Assembly: GCF_003672135.1 (NCBI RefSeq)
Contig: NC_039510.1
Coordinates: 13,578,001-13,642,000 of the forward strand
Length of the DNA: 64,000 bases
Direction of reading: 5' to 3'
Source of the DNA: Ooceraea biroi
Taxonomy: Eukaryota; Arthropoda; Insecta; Hymenoptera; Formicidae
Positions 38,532-49,551 of the stretch are shown here, one piece after another (position 1 is the stretch's first letter; each line of letters opens with the position of its first letter). Made by a program: the position numbers and the translations under genes. The notes under the pieces are model-generated. The model worked only from the letters and a program-made list of their open reading frames with translations. It did no database searches and had not been told where the DNA came from.

Positions 38532-38731
38532 CAAATGTGATTCAAGGCGTATATATACCTAGACCAATCATTCCAACGCAATCGAATACCACCAATCATA
38601 CATTTTCTGTAAAGGAATATGAGCAATATTTATTATATCCGACATTAAATTTAATGTTAATGTGATACAATCACTAATATTGTAATAAATAATATAATTC
38701 GTAGTATTAAAAAAAAATTAATAAAAATATT

Positions 38732-38803
38732 CTCCCCGACGGGGAATCGAACCCCGGTCTCCCGCGTGACAGGCGGGGATACTGACCACTATACTATCGA
38801 GGA
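38732..38803 (-). tRNA. tRNA-Asp (GTC)
   Basis: A 72-base cloverleaf on the minus strand. Acceptor TCCTCGA pairs with TCGGGGA (one G-T pair), the anticodon stem is CCCGC/GCGGG with loop CTGTCAC giving anticodon GTC at 38770-38768, and the T arm contains GGTTCGATTCC. Internal A and B box sequences are intact. T runs just downstream on the minus strand (including nine T at about 38718-38710) serve as the Pol III terminator. No intron, and CCA is not encoded, as usual for eukaryotes. Confidence 0.97.
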
Positions 38804-39080
38804 CTTCTTGCAAGCCTCTCAAAATATTCTAATAACACTTTACTATAAATAAATATCGATGAAAATAGCAAATATTTAATTTATTTTCTCGATAAAAGAC
38901 AATAATTTCTATACAGTAGTACTTGAAAACACTACTATTAAAAAACTAAAAAATAGCAGGTACACATACATGTATCATATATGTATATAAAGCTGCTTAT
39001 AAAAATAATAACAGACTTGCTGTAACAGTAGTTTTATTTATAAACCAATAAAACAAAAAAATTATCACTTATAAAAATAA

Positions 39081-40114
39081 TCAAGGTTTATGTATCAGTT
39101 GTAACAATATCTCCAGAATCTCTTGTTTCTGTTTGGAAACAGCGATCCTTTGTCTTCTTTCTTCAATCTCCAATTCAAGTCTCGCTTCACGTTCCTTCCT
39201 TTCGATTTTAAATTTTTCTTCTTCCAGTTGGATTCTCCTCTCTTCCAGACAGAATTGTTTCTCTTGAAATTCTATCTCTTTTTTATGTCTCTCTTGCAAA
39301 AATTGTAACGTTGTCTTCTTTATCGCATCATGATGCACTTTATTTCTCATTGGTCCTCCCGTTCTTGATGGTGACGCATTTGGCGATCGCAGTGGACTTG
39401 CTGAAGTTAACGGAGTCGACGACGACGATGAAGATGATGAGGTTGGCGATGGTAATGCAATGGGTAAGAATGCTGAGGTCGGAATAGATGAAGACAAGGA
39501 TGTCATCATTGGTTCCTCTATTATTACCTCCAAAGTATCAGAAATGTTCTCCAAGGTTAGGTCTCTTGCTTGTTCTAGTTCAAATTTGTGTGCATTGGAG
39601 CTGATACTTTTGCTAGAGCGCCTGAACTCTCTTTGTAGATCTTGCACTTGCTGTAGAAGTTGTTCTTTCTCATTGTATTGTTCCTCGGTTCCCGATCTGC
39701 AAATCAATAAGCATTTCACAGATGGATCATCTATCTAATATATATTCTAGTAATTGTACATGTGTGTGGCTTTAAAAACATACTACTAAAACAGCTGACA
39801 GCGTTATTCTGTTATGTCAATGCACTGAAGATGCATCACATCACTGATAGCTTATCATATAATTAATTGGAATAAAGCGACGAGAGTACATACTTCCTCA
39901 AGTGTGCACGGCCCTCTCGGGTCCAAATTTTTAGCAGATGATCAACATGTTCCTTGACACAGCGTAAACTGAAGTTCTTCTGCGTCGCATTTACGACTCG
40001 CTCGGCGACAGTTTTCCACCTGTCACTCTCCTCGTATGGGTTTTGCCTCGAGACCTCCCGTAAAAGTATCAAGTCATCGAGAATTGTGAAACGGAGCCGC
40101 TCCGGTTTTGCCAT
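39081..40114 (-). CDS. Myb/SANT-like domain protein with C-terminal coiled coil
   Basis: Two exons, 40114-39894 and 39696-39081, joined in phase 2, give 278 aa. The first 75 residues (ILDDLILLREVSRQNPYEES, RWKTVAERV, LRCVKEHVDHLLKIW) have the pattern of a Myb/SANT-like or trihelix DNA-binding domain found in many insect proteins and in the accessory protein of PIF/Harbinger transposons. A Ser/Thr/Pro-rich middle (about residues 140-185) separates it from a highly charged coiled coil (ERHKKEIEFQEKQF through RKEREARLELEIEERRQR). The frame is intact and spliced, so it is probably a working, perhaps domesticated, gene. A specific function cannot be given. Its start is about 850 bases from divergent UBL5. 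Confidence 0.75.
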
Positions 40115-40965
40115 GAGACCTGATAACGCACACCCTCATGCGGATATCTTGCCGCGAGTGTTATCCGCGCAGTAGCATTTACCGTAGCGAAAAGCGTGAA
40201 CGCTCTAATATCTTTCCCGTAATAACCTAATAACATAGCAGCACACACACATGCATAGCATTACATGAGAAGATCGAGATATTACAGATGTGCAATATAT
40301 AGTTTTTTGACAGGACTAATCATGGCGGACTTTCGACAAAAATGTGCCCTGCGAATCATCTAGTGACCCTAGATGAAGTCCGAGATTACCCATACTCGGG
40401 AAAATCAAAAGCGTTTTTATCAACTGGGGATAATTACTAACGAGAACTACCGAGAACCGGTTTCCATTTCGGAAATAGGTTAGAATTGGAGAAGAGAGGT
40501 TAGAAAGGTATTACCGCCACTCAAAATCTGTTTTTCACGACAAATTGCGAAAAGTTTTAGAGAACGCAATTTTAATACGCAGTAAGTGCAAATATACTTT
40601 TCATTTAATTTTCAATTTGAATTGTGTCGAATTTTCAAGTGAATACGTCCAAAATGTGTTGGTACTCAGTTATTAATGTGCTCCAAAATAAACAAACTTT
40701 AATTTCAGAATGTAAATGATTGTGATAGCAAAGAAATAATTATTTTGTGTTGTCTTAATATATTGCACTTTCTTGACGTTTCTAACACAAGTATCTCGGA
40801 TATAAATTGTTTATTAGACAGCGTATAGAGAATATAGCATATATTATAAATAAATAACAACACGGGCATATGTAGCTAAAAAGAATAAAATTGCCAGCAA
40901 CTTTAACTACCAATAAATAGTGTCTTCCAAAACTATTAAAATTTTAGGTTCAGATACAATAAACA
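40115..40965. promoter_or_regulatory. Bidirectional upstream region of the Myb/SANT gene and UBL5
   Basis: Two divergent starts lie 850 bases apart. A TTTTAG acceptor at 40942-40947 shows that UBL5 has a 5' UTR intron, so its transcription start is further left, probably near 40320-40580. No TATA box stands out. Confidence 0.4.
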
Positions 40966-41267
40966 ATGTTAGAAATAACATGCAATGATCGTCTTGGTAA
41001 AAAGGTTAGAGTGAAATGCAACCCAGATGATACCATTGGAGATTTGAAAAAGTTGATAGCTGCTCAGACCGGAACACACTGGGAGAAAATTGTGTTGAAA
41101 AAGTGGTACACCATTTTCAAAGATCACATCAAACTCCAAGATTGTATCCTTTACTATGATAACATAATGATCACGACACAGATTTACGAGTAATTAATAG
41201 TTTTCCTTAATATATTCTCTTAGATGAAATACATGACGGCATGAATTTAGAACTCTACTACCAATAA
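40966..41267 (+). CDS. UBL5: Ubiquitin-like protein 5 (Hub1)
   Basis: Two exons, 40966-41143 and 41224-41267, separated by an 80-base intron in phase 1, give the canonical 73 aa. The start reads MLEITCNDRLGKKVRVKCNP and the end is YEIHDGMNLELYYQ, matching the family's strictly conserved C-terminus with the double tyrosine. Reading through the donor would give a false 75-residue product ending in ITTQIYE. UBL5 lacks the terminal di-glycine of conjugated ubiquitins and binds spliceosome proteins such as Snu66 non-covalently to influence splice-site choice; it also takes part in mitochondrial stress signalling in animals. AATAAA at 41817-41822 is a possible poly(A) signal that would make the transcript overlap the end of the UCK gene. 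Confidence 0.97.
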
Positions 41268-41875
41268 TTCTATAAAATGATGCGTTACACGTAAGCTTTT
41301 TGTACGAGTCTTTATATTGTTAAGATGATAAAGTTATTCTGTACATTTTTTCCCTCTATTAGAAGTATACAAAAAAAGTATACGACATATATTCATTTTA
41401 ACAATCTCTAATTGATGGTATAAATTACTAGAGCACATCAGTGCTCTTTGTACATACACAGGATGTAATCGAAAACTATGGCAAAGCTGGTACAGCATAT
41501 TAGTCTCGTGTTAAAAGGATAAAAAAAGATTTAAGCAGACTATCCTACATTATTGGGCATGTATAAATTTATTTTGCTCTCAATCGCTGCTCCACAGCTT
41601 TGCTACATATTTTGATCATGTCCTGTATCTTCTATATGCGTATCTAAATCTAGAGGATTTTTCCTTTTTAATTAGTCAACAGTGTTCATTAAAATGTTAT
41701 TGCAAAGTTTACTACAAGTGTCAGTAAAATATAACGTGACGAATCTCGAAATATTAATCTCAAACTCTCCTATATTTATATACTAGTAAAACGATACAAA
41801 ATGTCGCAGATATCGAAATAAAGTGAACAAGATTAGATTCAGCAAAACATTCTAAACTTGCTAAGATTTCAAGGA

Positions 41876-44800
41876 TTAATGCGGTCTCTTGATTAATCCG
41901 TCTATCCTGTTTACTGGACTTTCAGGTTCCACCATTTCCCTACCTCGGTTGCTTAAGAAGTCTCGTATGTGCTGCACTATCAGATCTATCGCCACTGTAA
42001 CAAATCATCACGAAATGTCAGTGCGCAATCGCAAATTAGGGATACACGATACATTTGGGTATAATAAATTCCTTTATTTATGGCATATCGTTGTACACTT
42101 TAAAGTAATATAAAATTGATAAATATCTGGAATTTTAATTGTGGCTATTTTATGGATAACAAATCTAGTTATATTATGATTACGGAGTGCGGATTATTAT
42201 GCATAAGACACTTGTGTTCATATATTGTTTTACCAGTACAGGAAAGTTTTTCTCTCTCTCTTCTCTTAACAATATGCGGAACATCCCAGAACTATCTCTA
42301 TCACTTGTTCAGTTGATTACAGATATATAAGATGTAGACTTTAAAGAATTATCATCTTAAAATGCAAAACTAAATCCGGAACTAAAAGAAATAAAGAATC
42401 TCTTAAACTATATATAACAATTTCGATCCAAACAAATCAGAAATTAAACTGTGAATAATTTTGAAAAAGTAATTAAATAATTGTACAGGTTTCATTTTGA
42501 GCTTGTTATACATAGAATAAGAAAATTGTGCGCAAATCATATTGAATCACATTAAACTGCCATGAGAAATAAGATAAAGCAAATTGCCATGAGAATTACA
42601 TTAAATAAAACTAGCTTTGGAACTTATCAGAGAAAGATTAATGCTAAGAGAAATCAACAATTGATTCTGCATACGTTGAAGTATCAGAATTGTGCACAGA
42701 ATGTAATAAGTGAACGTTTAAGATATAAATAAACTTAAACTAGATACATTGCAATTTGAACAATTATGCTAATAGATACTTGCTACGTGTCTATAAAATA
42801 TTATGTAAGAGTGCAAATGCAAAATATACTGGAGTGACCAGAAATCAAATAATATCTAACAGGTAATCTAAAGTATTTTGTATGTATGCACAACATACAT
42901 CTCCATACATACACATAATATATATATATATATCACAGACAATTCACACATACGCATTATTCATAGGTACCTCCTGATACACAATACTTGAAATATTTGT
43001 AAAAACATTTGTGCTCCATAGGTAGTATAGTTATACGATGCTATATCAAATAATAGCTCTATATATTTCAATATAACAATGACTAAGAATTAAAATAAAC
43101 TGAAACGAATTATACTTTATGAAATGGAATTCGTAATCTTTGAAAACAAGAAAATGCTTTTAAATCTTTTAATTCTGTTCTATTCCTTCTTGATATATTT
43201 CTTTTTAAAAAATTAATTTATTAAAAACTGCTTAATTTATTGAGTGATTTAAAAAACGAAGTTATTTCTATTCTACTTGTTTGTTGTATTCACATTTAAA
43301 TGTATTATTACAGTGCAGAGATAATAAAAGAGTAATATAATAGAAGGAACGAAAGATATTAAAAAATATTACAATCAAATTCTCAATTCGGCAATGACGA
43401 ATTTACTTTCATAAACTCGGCTTCTATTAATCCTTTTTAATTCACCTGTTATTCATTGAAACACTAAAACACAATTTCATGCATTTTATGACAGTTTAGA
43501 GTTACAGCTTTAATTCACACAACAATGTGTGTTCATTCAGGGTGAAACACGTATAAAAAGCGCCATAGTTTTCGTTATATAAGTGTGAGATACAATCTGA
43601 ATATATAATGGTCATAAACATGTAATTGATGGAAAAACAATGTCCGTTTTTCTATCATATAAAATTCGTGTTATTACAAAAATATCGTGCTTAATTGCCA
43701 TAATATATGGTATACGTTTTACGAATGAGTTTTGTGAACGTATCACAGGAGAAATGAGAATTTTATGTAAGCAACTACATATATAAAATGTTGAGAAATA
43801 TTAAGAACGTCTATCTAAACATCTTATCATTAGATACCTAATTTTTCAAATATTTAGAAAATAGTCAATACAACACAACGAGTTCATTTTTATATCTAAG
43901 TTTTATATAGTAAGCTTTCTTGCATCATTTGATTGAACGCCAGACAGAATTTGTTTCAATATAATTATATATATAAAATTACATCGAAACAAATATATAT
44001 GAATTCATAATAAATGTTCATCGTATTCATTTGTTTGTTACTTCTGTTATTCGTTCACAACTCATTGATTCGTTTTTGTTACCCAAATCGCTATCAATCG
44101 ATGTTGATAATCTAGGTAAGTGCTGCGTTAAAAACGGACATTACTTATCCGTAAATATTATAAAAAGAGAATTGGAAAATGTCCTAGAATTCAGTTATAC
44201 ATAGGAGCGTGATGCAGAAAAAATGCAGTGCTTGATAGAGTGAGCTTATCATGCTTAAGTCATCTGCTGAGCGTGTCGGATGAGGCCGAAGTACGTCTAT
44301 GCTGGAGGAATGGATGCTGCCCGGAGCTTTCGGCGTTTTTCAAACGCAAAATATCCCAGATGTGGTGCACTATTAGGTCTATTGCCACTGCGAACATACA
44401 ACCAGACCATGTAGGTTTCCCATGTGAGGTACGTTCTTTCTCACTTAAGCTTTCGCTTATAATTTAAGTAGGTGTAGCTCTGACATCCACTACCACGGTA
44501 TACCAGGCAGCACCCATAGGATATGTATAAGGTCAAGTAACTTAAATATATAAACAAGGACAAAACAAAAAGGCATTTAAATTATCCCATCAATTAATTA
44601 TTAATAATAATGTATAAATTACTAATAATTAATTGCGACGTGCACTTAATTTTGTACATGTAGTACCTCTTTTAACAAATTATATCAATTATGTGATTAT
44701 CGCATAATATAATTTTCCACATTTAAATAAATGCAGTACCAATTAAAAATATTTCAATGTTAGATACTCGTTATACTATGTTACTGTTAAAATGATATTT

Positions 44801-46699
44801 AAACCAAAATGATAAAAGCTTTCTTTGTGTTGGAATATGCCTGTTGAATATCATTATTGTTACTGATTACACAATTTATCTTAATCTTTGTTCATTATAG
44901 ATACATGTTTGCAGATAAACAAAAGAAATAAAATAAATATTTTAACATCTTCAATCTTAAATACTTTTATAAATTTTTAAACTAAAATTGGAGTCTATAA
45001 TATGGAAAAGAAGATAAATCTTTGTTATTTATTTGCATTATTCGTGTTTAAATCGTAAAAAATTACTTTTTTTTTAGTTATTATTGAATTATTTGTTTTT
45101 AGCATAATTTACTACTTTTCTTTCTTTTATATTTACTGTTTATGTGATTAAGAAAGGGAGAATAGTTCTGAGATGCTTTGCATAAATATATACATAAATG
45201 AATATTGTTGAAGAATATATCGTAACCAGTAATAATAATAATAATAAAACTGTACGTTCATGAAAGTTACATAGAGTTAAAATTCCAAGTTAATTTAGCA
45301 AAATGAAAATTAGAAAAAAATTAATCTTCGATTGATCAAAACCGTCATATTTTATAAATAAATGAAACCATGTTATAATAAAAAATGCTTTAAAAGCTAA
45401 AAAGTGTAATATACAATAATATATTATATTACCTGTATTATCAGCTCCTCTCGGTATTATAACATCCGCAAACTTTTTCGTTGGTAGGCAGAACTCCTCA
45501 AAAGCTGGTTTCACGAAATTCATATATTGATTCAGGACATAATCCAAATCTCTCCCACGTTCATTTATGTCTCTCGGTACTGAGGAAACAAAACAGAAAG
45601 GTAGAAATGTGTACTGATAAAGTTATATCATATAAAAACATTACCTCGTCTCGCAAGTCTAGTATCTGAATCCGTATCCACAAATAGTTTCATGTGAAAC
45701 AAGTCCCGGATTTTGGGAAAATAGAATACCAGTATTCCTTCAAACAGCACCACATCCGCAGGATATATCGTGGTAACTTGGTCTTTCATCCTGATAAATA
45801 AATTCATAACTATCCTTTAATAATAAACTTATTATCGATCTTATATCAACATTAAAACTTGCTGCTATAGAAATATATTTGTTATCGTTGAAAGAACTAT
45901 TAAAAAATGTTAGCTACACGTACAAGCTTTTTATTTTTATTAATAATTATAAATAGCTTCTGATTAGAAGCTTATTAAAGTGCGAACGTACAAACTGTTT
46001 GTTCTGTAGTCATAGGCTGGTATTTCACACTTGACGCCAGCAAGTATGTCCTGTAGTGTTTGCAAGATCAGATCATTATCGAATGCATCGGGATGATCAA
46101 AATTGTACTGTCCTTTCTCAGCCCTTATTTTTTCTGCAGCTGTTAGATCACGATAGAAGCTGTCCTGGGATATGCAAACTACTCGACGCTGCTGATGGTC
46201 CATATCAACTTGCCCCAGTTTTTCCATTATACGCTTGCACACCGTGGACTGGAAACACAAACAAGTTATCAGAACCACAAAATGATTGTAATTCTTGCTC
46301 CCAGAAGGGGAGTCTCATATTCCACGTAAACTTGCTGGCAACACCGAATGACATTTTTTGCATAGCGTCCACATTTGTGTCGAAATATCTGTCATTATAT
46401 GATTATATGATATTAAATGTGTCATTCTACTTTTACAAAGTTAAAATTAAACTTTACCGCGCGAATTGGAGTTAACTCTTCATGCAGAAAAACACACGTT
46501 GCAAAGTGCGCATTATAATTGTAATTTGCAAATTAAATGCAATACATATATGATGTATACATATACACACCTTTCCACTTGCGGTGCCACCGGAAACTCC
46601 GATCAGAAAGGGAGTCTTGCACTCCACGCCGTTGAGCTTACCGTTAATGCCGAATGACATTTTTCGCGTGACACCCACGTTTGTCGGAATATCTGCCAT
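41876..46699 (-). CDS. Uridine-cytidine kinase, distal last-exon form
   Basis: Exons: 46699-46571, 46248-45992, 45790-45645, 45579-45433 and last exon 41994-41876, all in phase, giving 265 aa. The P-loop GVSGGTASGKS spans exon 1 and 2; then ISQDSFYRDL, FDHPDAFD, PADVVLFEGILVFY, FVDTDSD (Arg lid follows), and PTKKFADVIIPRGADN. The enzyme phosphorylates uridine and cytidine with ATP, the rate-limiting step of pyrimidine salvage, in the cytosol. This form ends VAIDLIVQHIRDFLSNRGRE and then VEPESPVNRIDGLIKRPH. A second last exon lies 2.3 kb closer to exon 4 and is listed separately. Exon 1 and a decayed copy of it sit side by side. I cannot say whether it is orthologous to UCK1 or UCK2. Confidence 0.95.
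41995..44259. other. Intronic sequence between the two alternative UCK last exons
   Basis: AT-rich, with a TA run near 42918-42933. It includes the 3' UTR of the proximal last-exon form on the minus strand. No other exon recognised. Confidence 0.6.
44260..44387 (-). CDS. Alternative last exon of the uridine-cytidine kinase gene
   Basis: The minus strand has an acceptor at 44388-44390 followed by TG GCA ATA GAC, reading VAIDLIVHHIWDILRLKN and ending in HRRTSASSDTLSR and a TGA. It takes the same incoming phase (one G from exon 4) as the distal exon and encodes the same helix with a different tail. Used in place of the distal exon it gives a 268-residue kinase. The tail, rich in Ser and Arg, resembles the C-terminus of vertebrate UCK2 more than the distal exon does. 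The two exons look like products of a tandem duplication retained as mutually exclusive terminal exons. Confidence 0.85.
46296..46395 (-). pseudogene. Decayed duplicate of UCK exon 1 inside intron 1
   Basis: About 100 bases starting at an ATG (46395-46393) align base for base with exon 1: ATGACAGATATTTCGACA against ATGGCAGATATTCCGACA, a shared AAAAATGTCATTCGG block, and GAGACTCCCCTTCTGG against AAGACTCCCTTTCTG. Insertions shift the frame, an in-frame TGA follows after about 28 codons, and the P-loop end with its donor is lost. It lies between the real exon 1 and exon 2. Confidence 0.8.
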
Positions 46700-47766
46700 T
46701 ATTAAATATTTGAATAAACAATATAGTCGAAGAGGTAAAATCAAATTTTGTCCATTAATGCAGCAATGCTGAGACTCGAAAAATCGGCAAATTAATGGTA
46801 AATGTATTTAAAATTTCTCAAGACGCAAACACGTGCAATCAACAAAATTCAATTCACATTTCGTTGCACACCTCCCTGCAGTGCGGCTTCTCCCATGTGT
46901 GTGTACATACAAGCATGTAGGACTAGCCCTAAGAGCGTAAACTCACTAAACTCTTCAGACTGCACATTTCGCACATGCGCAATCAAATTGACCAATCACG
47001 TCTAACCCCGTATCAGACCAAGATTGCTTTGTTCTGATTGGTCAAATTCCAATTTCCAATTCGCAATCTCCAATAGTCAAAGATAAGAACGAACTATAAG
47101 TACTAACCTTTATGTCACCTGTGTCTCCTGCTGGAAATCTATGGATATGGATGGACCGCCGTTTTTAAATGCAAATTGTGAATAAATATTTTGTAATATC
47201 CGATATATTGTTTCTGCGATAAGAATCATCGTTGGACATTATCCAACGGGAGCAAAGTGTATCAATTCTATCATATCTCAGTGTGTTGAACCTTTCATAT
47301 TTTAACCCCTATTACATCACACATCTGTTATATGCAAGGTAATTCCAAGCATGGAGTAACATTTTCAATATGTCATGCTTATCGTGCAATATTCTCACAA
47401 ACGCAAGATCAGCTTGTTTCTATGCATTTCTTAATATTGTTTCATGTTAACTGCATTCACGGTATGTAATAATAATTTAGAATTTATGTTTAGTTATTTT
47501 TCACATAAATTTGCATTTTTGCAATTACAAAAAAAGGTGGCTGGATATTTGTACAGTATACTTAAAAGTGTAACTAATATTATGTTTATAACTTAAGTTT
47601 TTGTTTATAACTGAATCACTGATATTCACTTTATTCATTATAACATGCAATGTTTATGTCACAAAATAGGTTGATAAGATCAAGATTGATAAGCTACAAG
47701 TGGCTACAAGTAAGGAATTGCTGCGAGTACATCATAATACTGTGAGCAAAGAAAAATTGAGGGACA
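46700..47766. promoter_or_regulatory. Bidirectional promoter region of UCK and ALAD
   Basis: Two divergent genes start 1.07 kb apart. Two CCAAT boxes face each other: TTGACCAATCA at 46988-46998 and TGATTGGTCAA at about 47034-47044. An NRF1-like ACATGCGCAA word lies at 46973-46982. No TATA box. The ALAD 5' leader may be spliced, as acceptor-like AG sites occur at about 47665-47670. Confidence 0.55.
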
Positions 47767-49551
47767 ATGAAGGTGACAACAGTTCCAGCTAAACACACTC
47801 TTCACAGTGGAATTTTTCATCCTGTCTTAAGGCAGTGGCAGTCACCAAATGTAGAAATCACAGTTAACAATCTTATGTATCCCATATTCGTATCGTGAGT
47901 ACAGAGTCTGATTGCTGTCCGATTCCTATTACAATTATGTAACATGCCTGACATACTATTATAATATTGTGTATATGTAATGAAATTTTTATAAGCATTA
48001 AAATAAGGAGCATAAATTGCTCTTAAAATAATGGTTATTAATGGAAATTAATACAGTATTTGTTATCTTTACTGTTCAATTTAATATTATATAAATCAAA
48101 CTTTTGTGGACATTATTGTAGGGATGAAGAAAACGCTGAAGATGCTATTGGTAGCATGCCCGGTGTGTATCGTTATGGAATAAATCAGTTAGAAAAAATG
48201 TTGCAGCCTTTAGTTGCTAAAGGATTGCAGTCAGTCTTGTTATTTGGTGTATCACGACATCTCGAAAAGGTAATACTCGTAAAATATATGTAATAGTTCT
48301 CTAACTTACATAAAACTTAACTAACTTACATAACTTGGAAATGTACAAAAAAAATCTTTAGTTTTGTAACTCAATCATGTATCTCAAACGTTGCAGAGAA
48401 AGAGAGAGAGAGAGTTTAACACAATTTGATATTAATTAAATATTCTAATTGGTATTGATCAAACTTTAATTGTAGGATGAGATTGGAAGCAACGCCGACA
48501 GCGCGAGGAATCCTATCATTCGTGCTCTACCATTGCTACGAAGGAAGTTTCCTGATTTAGTAATAGCATGCGATGTCTGTTTGTGCCCATACACGGTGCA
48601 TGGACATTGCGGTATACTCGACGATGACGGTAGCATTAATAACAAAGATAGTATTCGACGGATTGCTGAAGTTGCCGTGTCATACGCGAAAGCAGGTGAG
48701 GGATTGCACGTATTTTAAAACGATGCTTAAATATATTCGCATATTCCTTTCGTTTTATGAATATCTTTTATGATATATGTATTATAGGTGCGCAAATTGT
48801 TGCGCCATCCGACATGATGGACGGTAGGGTGAGCGCGATAAAACAGGGTTTAGCCGCAGCTGGCTACTCGAATAGAGTAGCTGTCTTGTCGTACGCTGTA
48901 AAATTTGCATCAGAACTCTACGGCCCTTTTCGGGACGCGTCGCAGTCTGCTCCAAAGTTCGGCGATCGCAAGTGTTATCAATTGCCTCCTGGCAGCAACG
49001 GATTGGCGGCCAGGGCTGCTGTAAGTTCCACTCCACTCGTTATTGAGAATACCTCATTTAATGTCGCAGAGCATTGCTATAATCGTACATAAGATGAACA
49101 AATGAGACTTTAAATCTCGTTTTGAGATATAATTATATTTAAATATGCGAAATTGCATCAAGCTCTCATTCTCTTTCACGCTCTTTTACCTTCTGTATCA
49201 AACGAATGAAATCGTGATATTTTCTAAATAAGTGTAATACATCAAGTCTCTCTCTTTGTTAAGGCAAGAGACGTAGAAGAGGGAGCAGACATGCTGATGG
49301 TGAAGCCAGGACTGCCTTACTTGGACGTAGTGCGACATACAAAGGATGCGCATCCGGAGTATCCTATATTCGTGTACCAAGTCTCGGGAGAGTATGCCAT
49401 GCTGTATCACAGTGCGCAAAACGGCGCGATCCATTTGGAGAACGTGCTGAACGAGATATTGCTCTCCATGAGAAGAGCGGGTGCCGATTGTATCATAACG
49501 TATTTTACCCCATTGATTTTGGATATGTTACAACCGAAAAGTAAATTATAA
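47767..49551 (+). CDS. ALAD: Delta-aminolevulinic acid dehydratase (porphobilinogen synthase)
   Basis: Five exons: 47767-47894, 48122-48269, 48476-48695, 48788-49020 and 49264-49551, all phases consistent, giving 338 aa. The start HSGIFHPVLRQWQ, the zinc-binding cysteine cluster CDVCLCPYTVHGHC, the active-site lysine in VAPSDMMDGRVSAIK, and MLMVKPGLPYLD with the Schiff-base lysine identify the enzyme. It condenses two molecules of 5-aminolevulinate to porphobilinogen, the second step of haem synthesis, as a cytosolic octamer. The cysteine cluster marks it as the zinc-dependent animal type. All catalytic residues I can check are present. AATAAA near 49863 is a likely poly(A) signal. Confidence 0.97.

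Noticed and set aside
40966..41193. 75-residue UBL5-like product ending ITTQIYE
   Set aside because: It reads through a GT donor; splicing to 41224 restores the conserved YEIHDGMNLELYYQ end.
41889..42113. Plus-strand frame containing CTIRSIATVTNH, with a similar one at 44228-44467
   Set aside because: Their mutual similarity is real but comes from the two related UCK last exons on the minus strand; they are not plus-strand genes.
46056..46657. Plus-strand frames with related KGSL segments
   Set aside because: They are the antisense of UCK exon 1 and its decayed copy.
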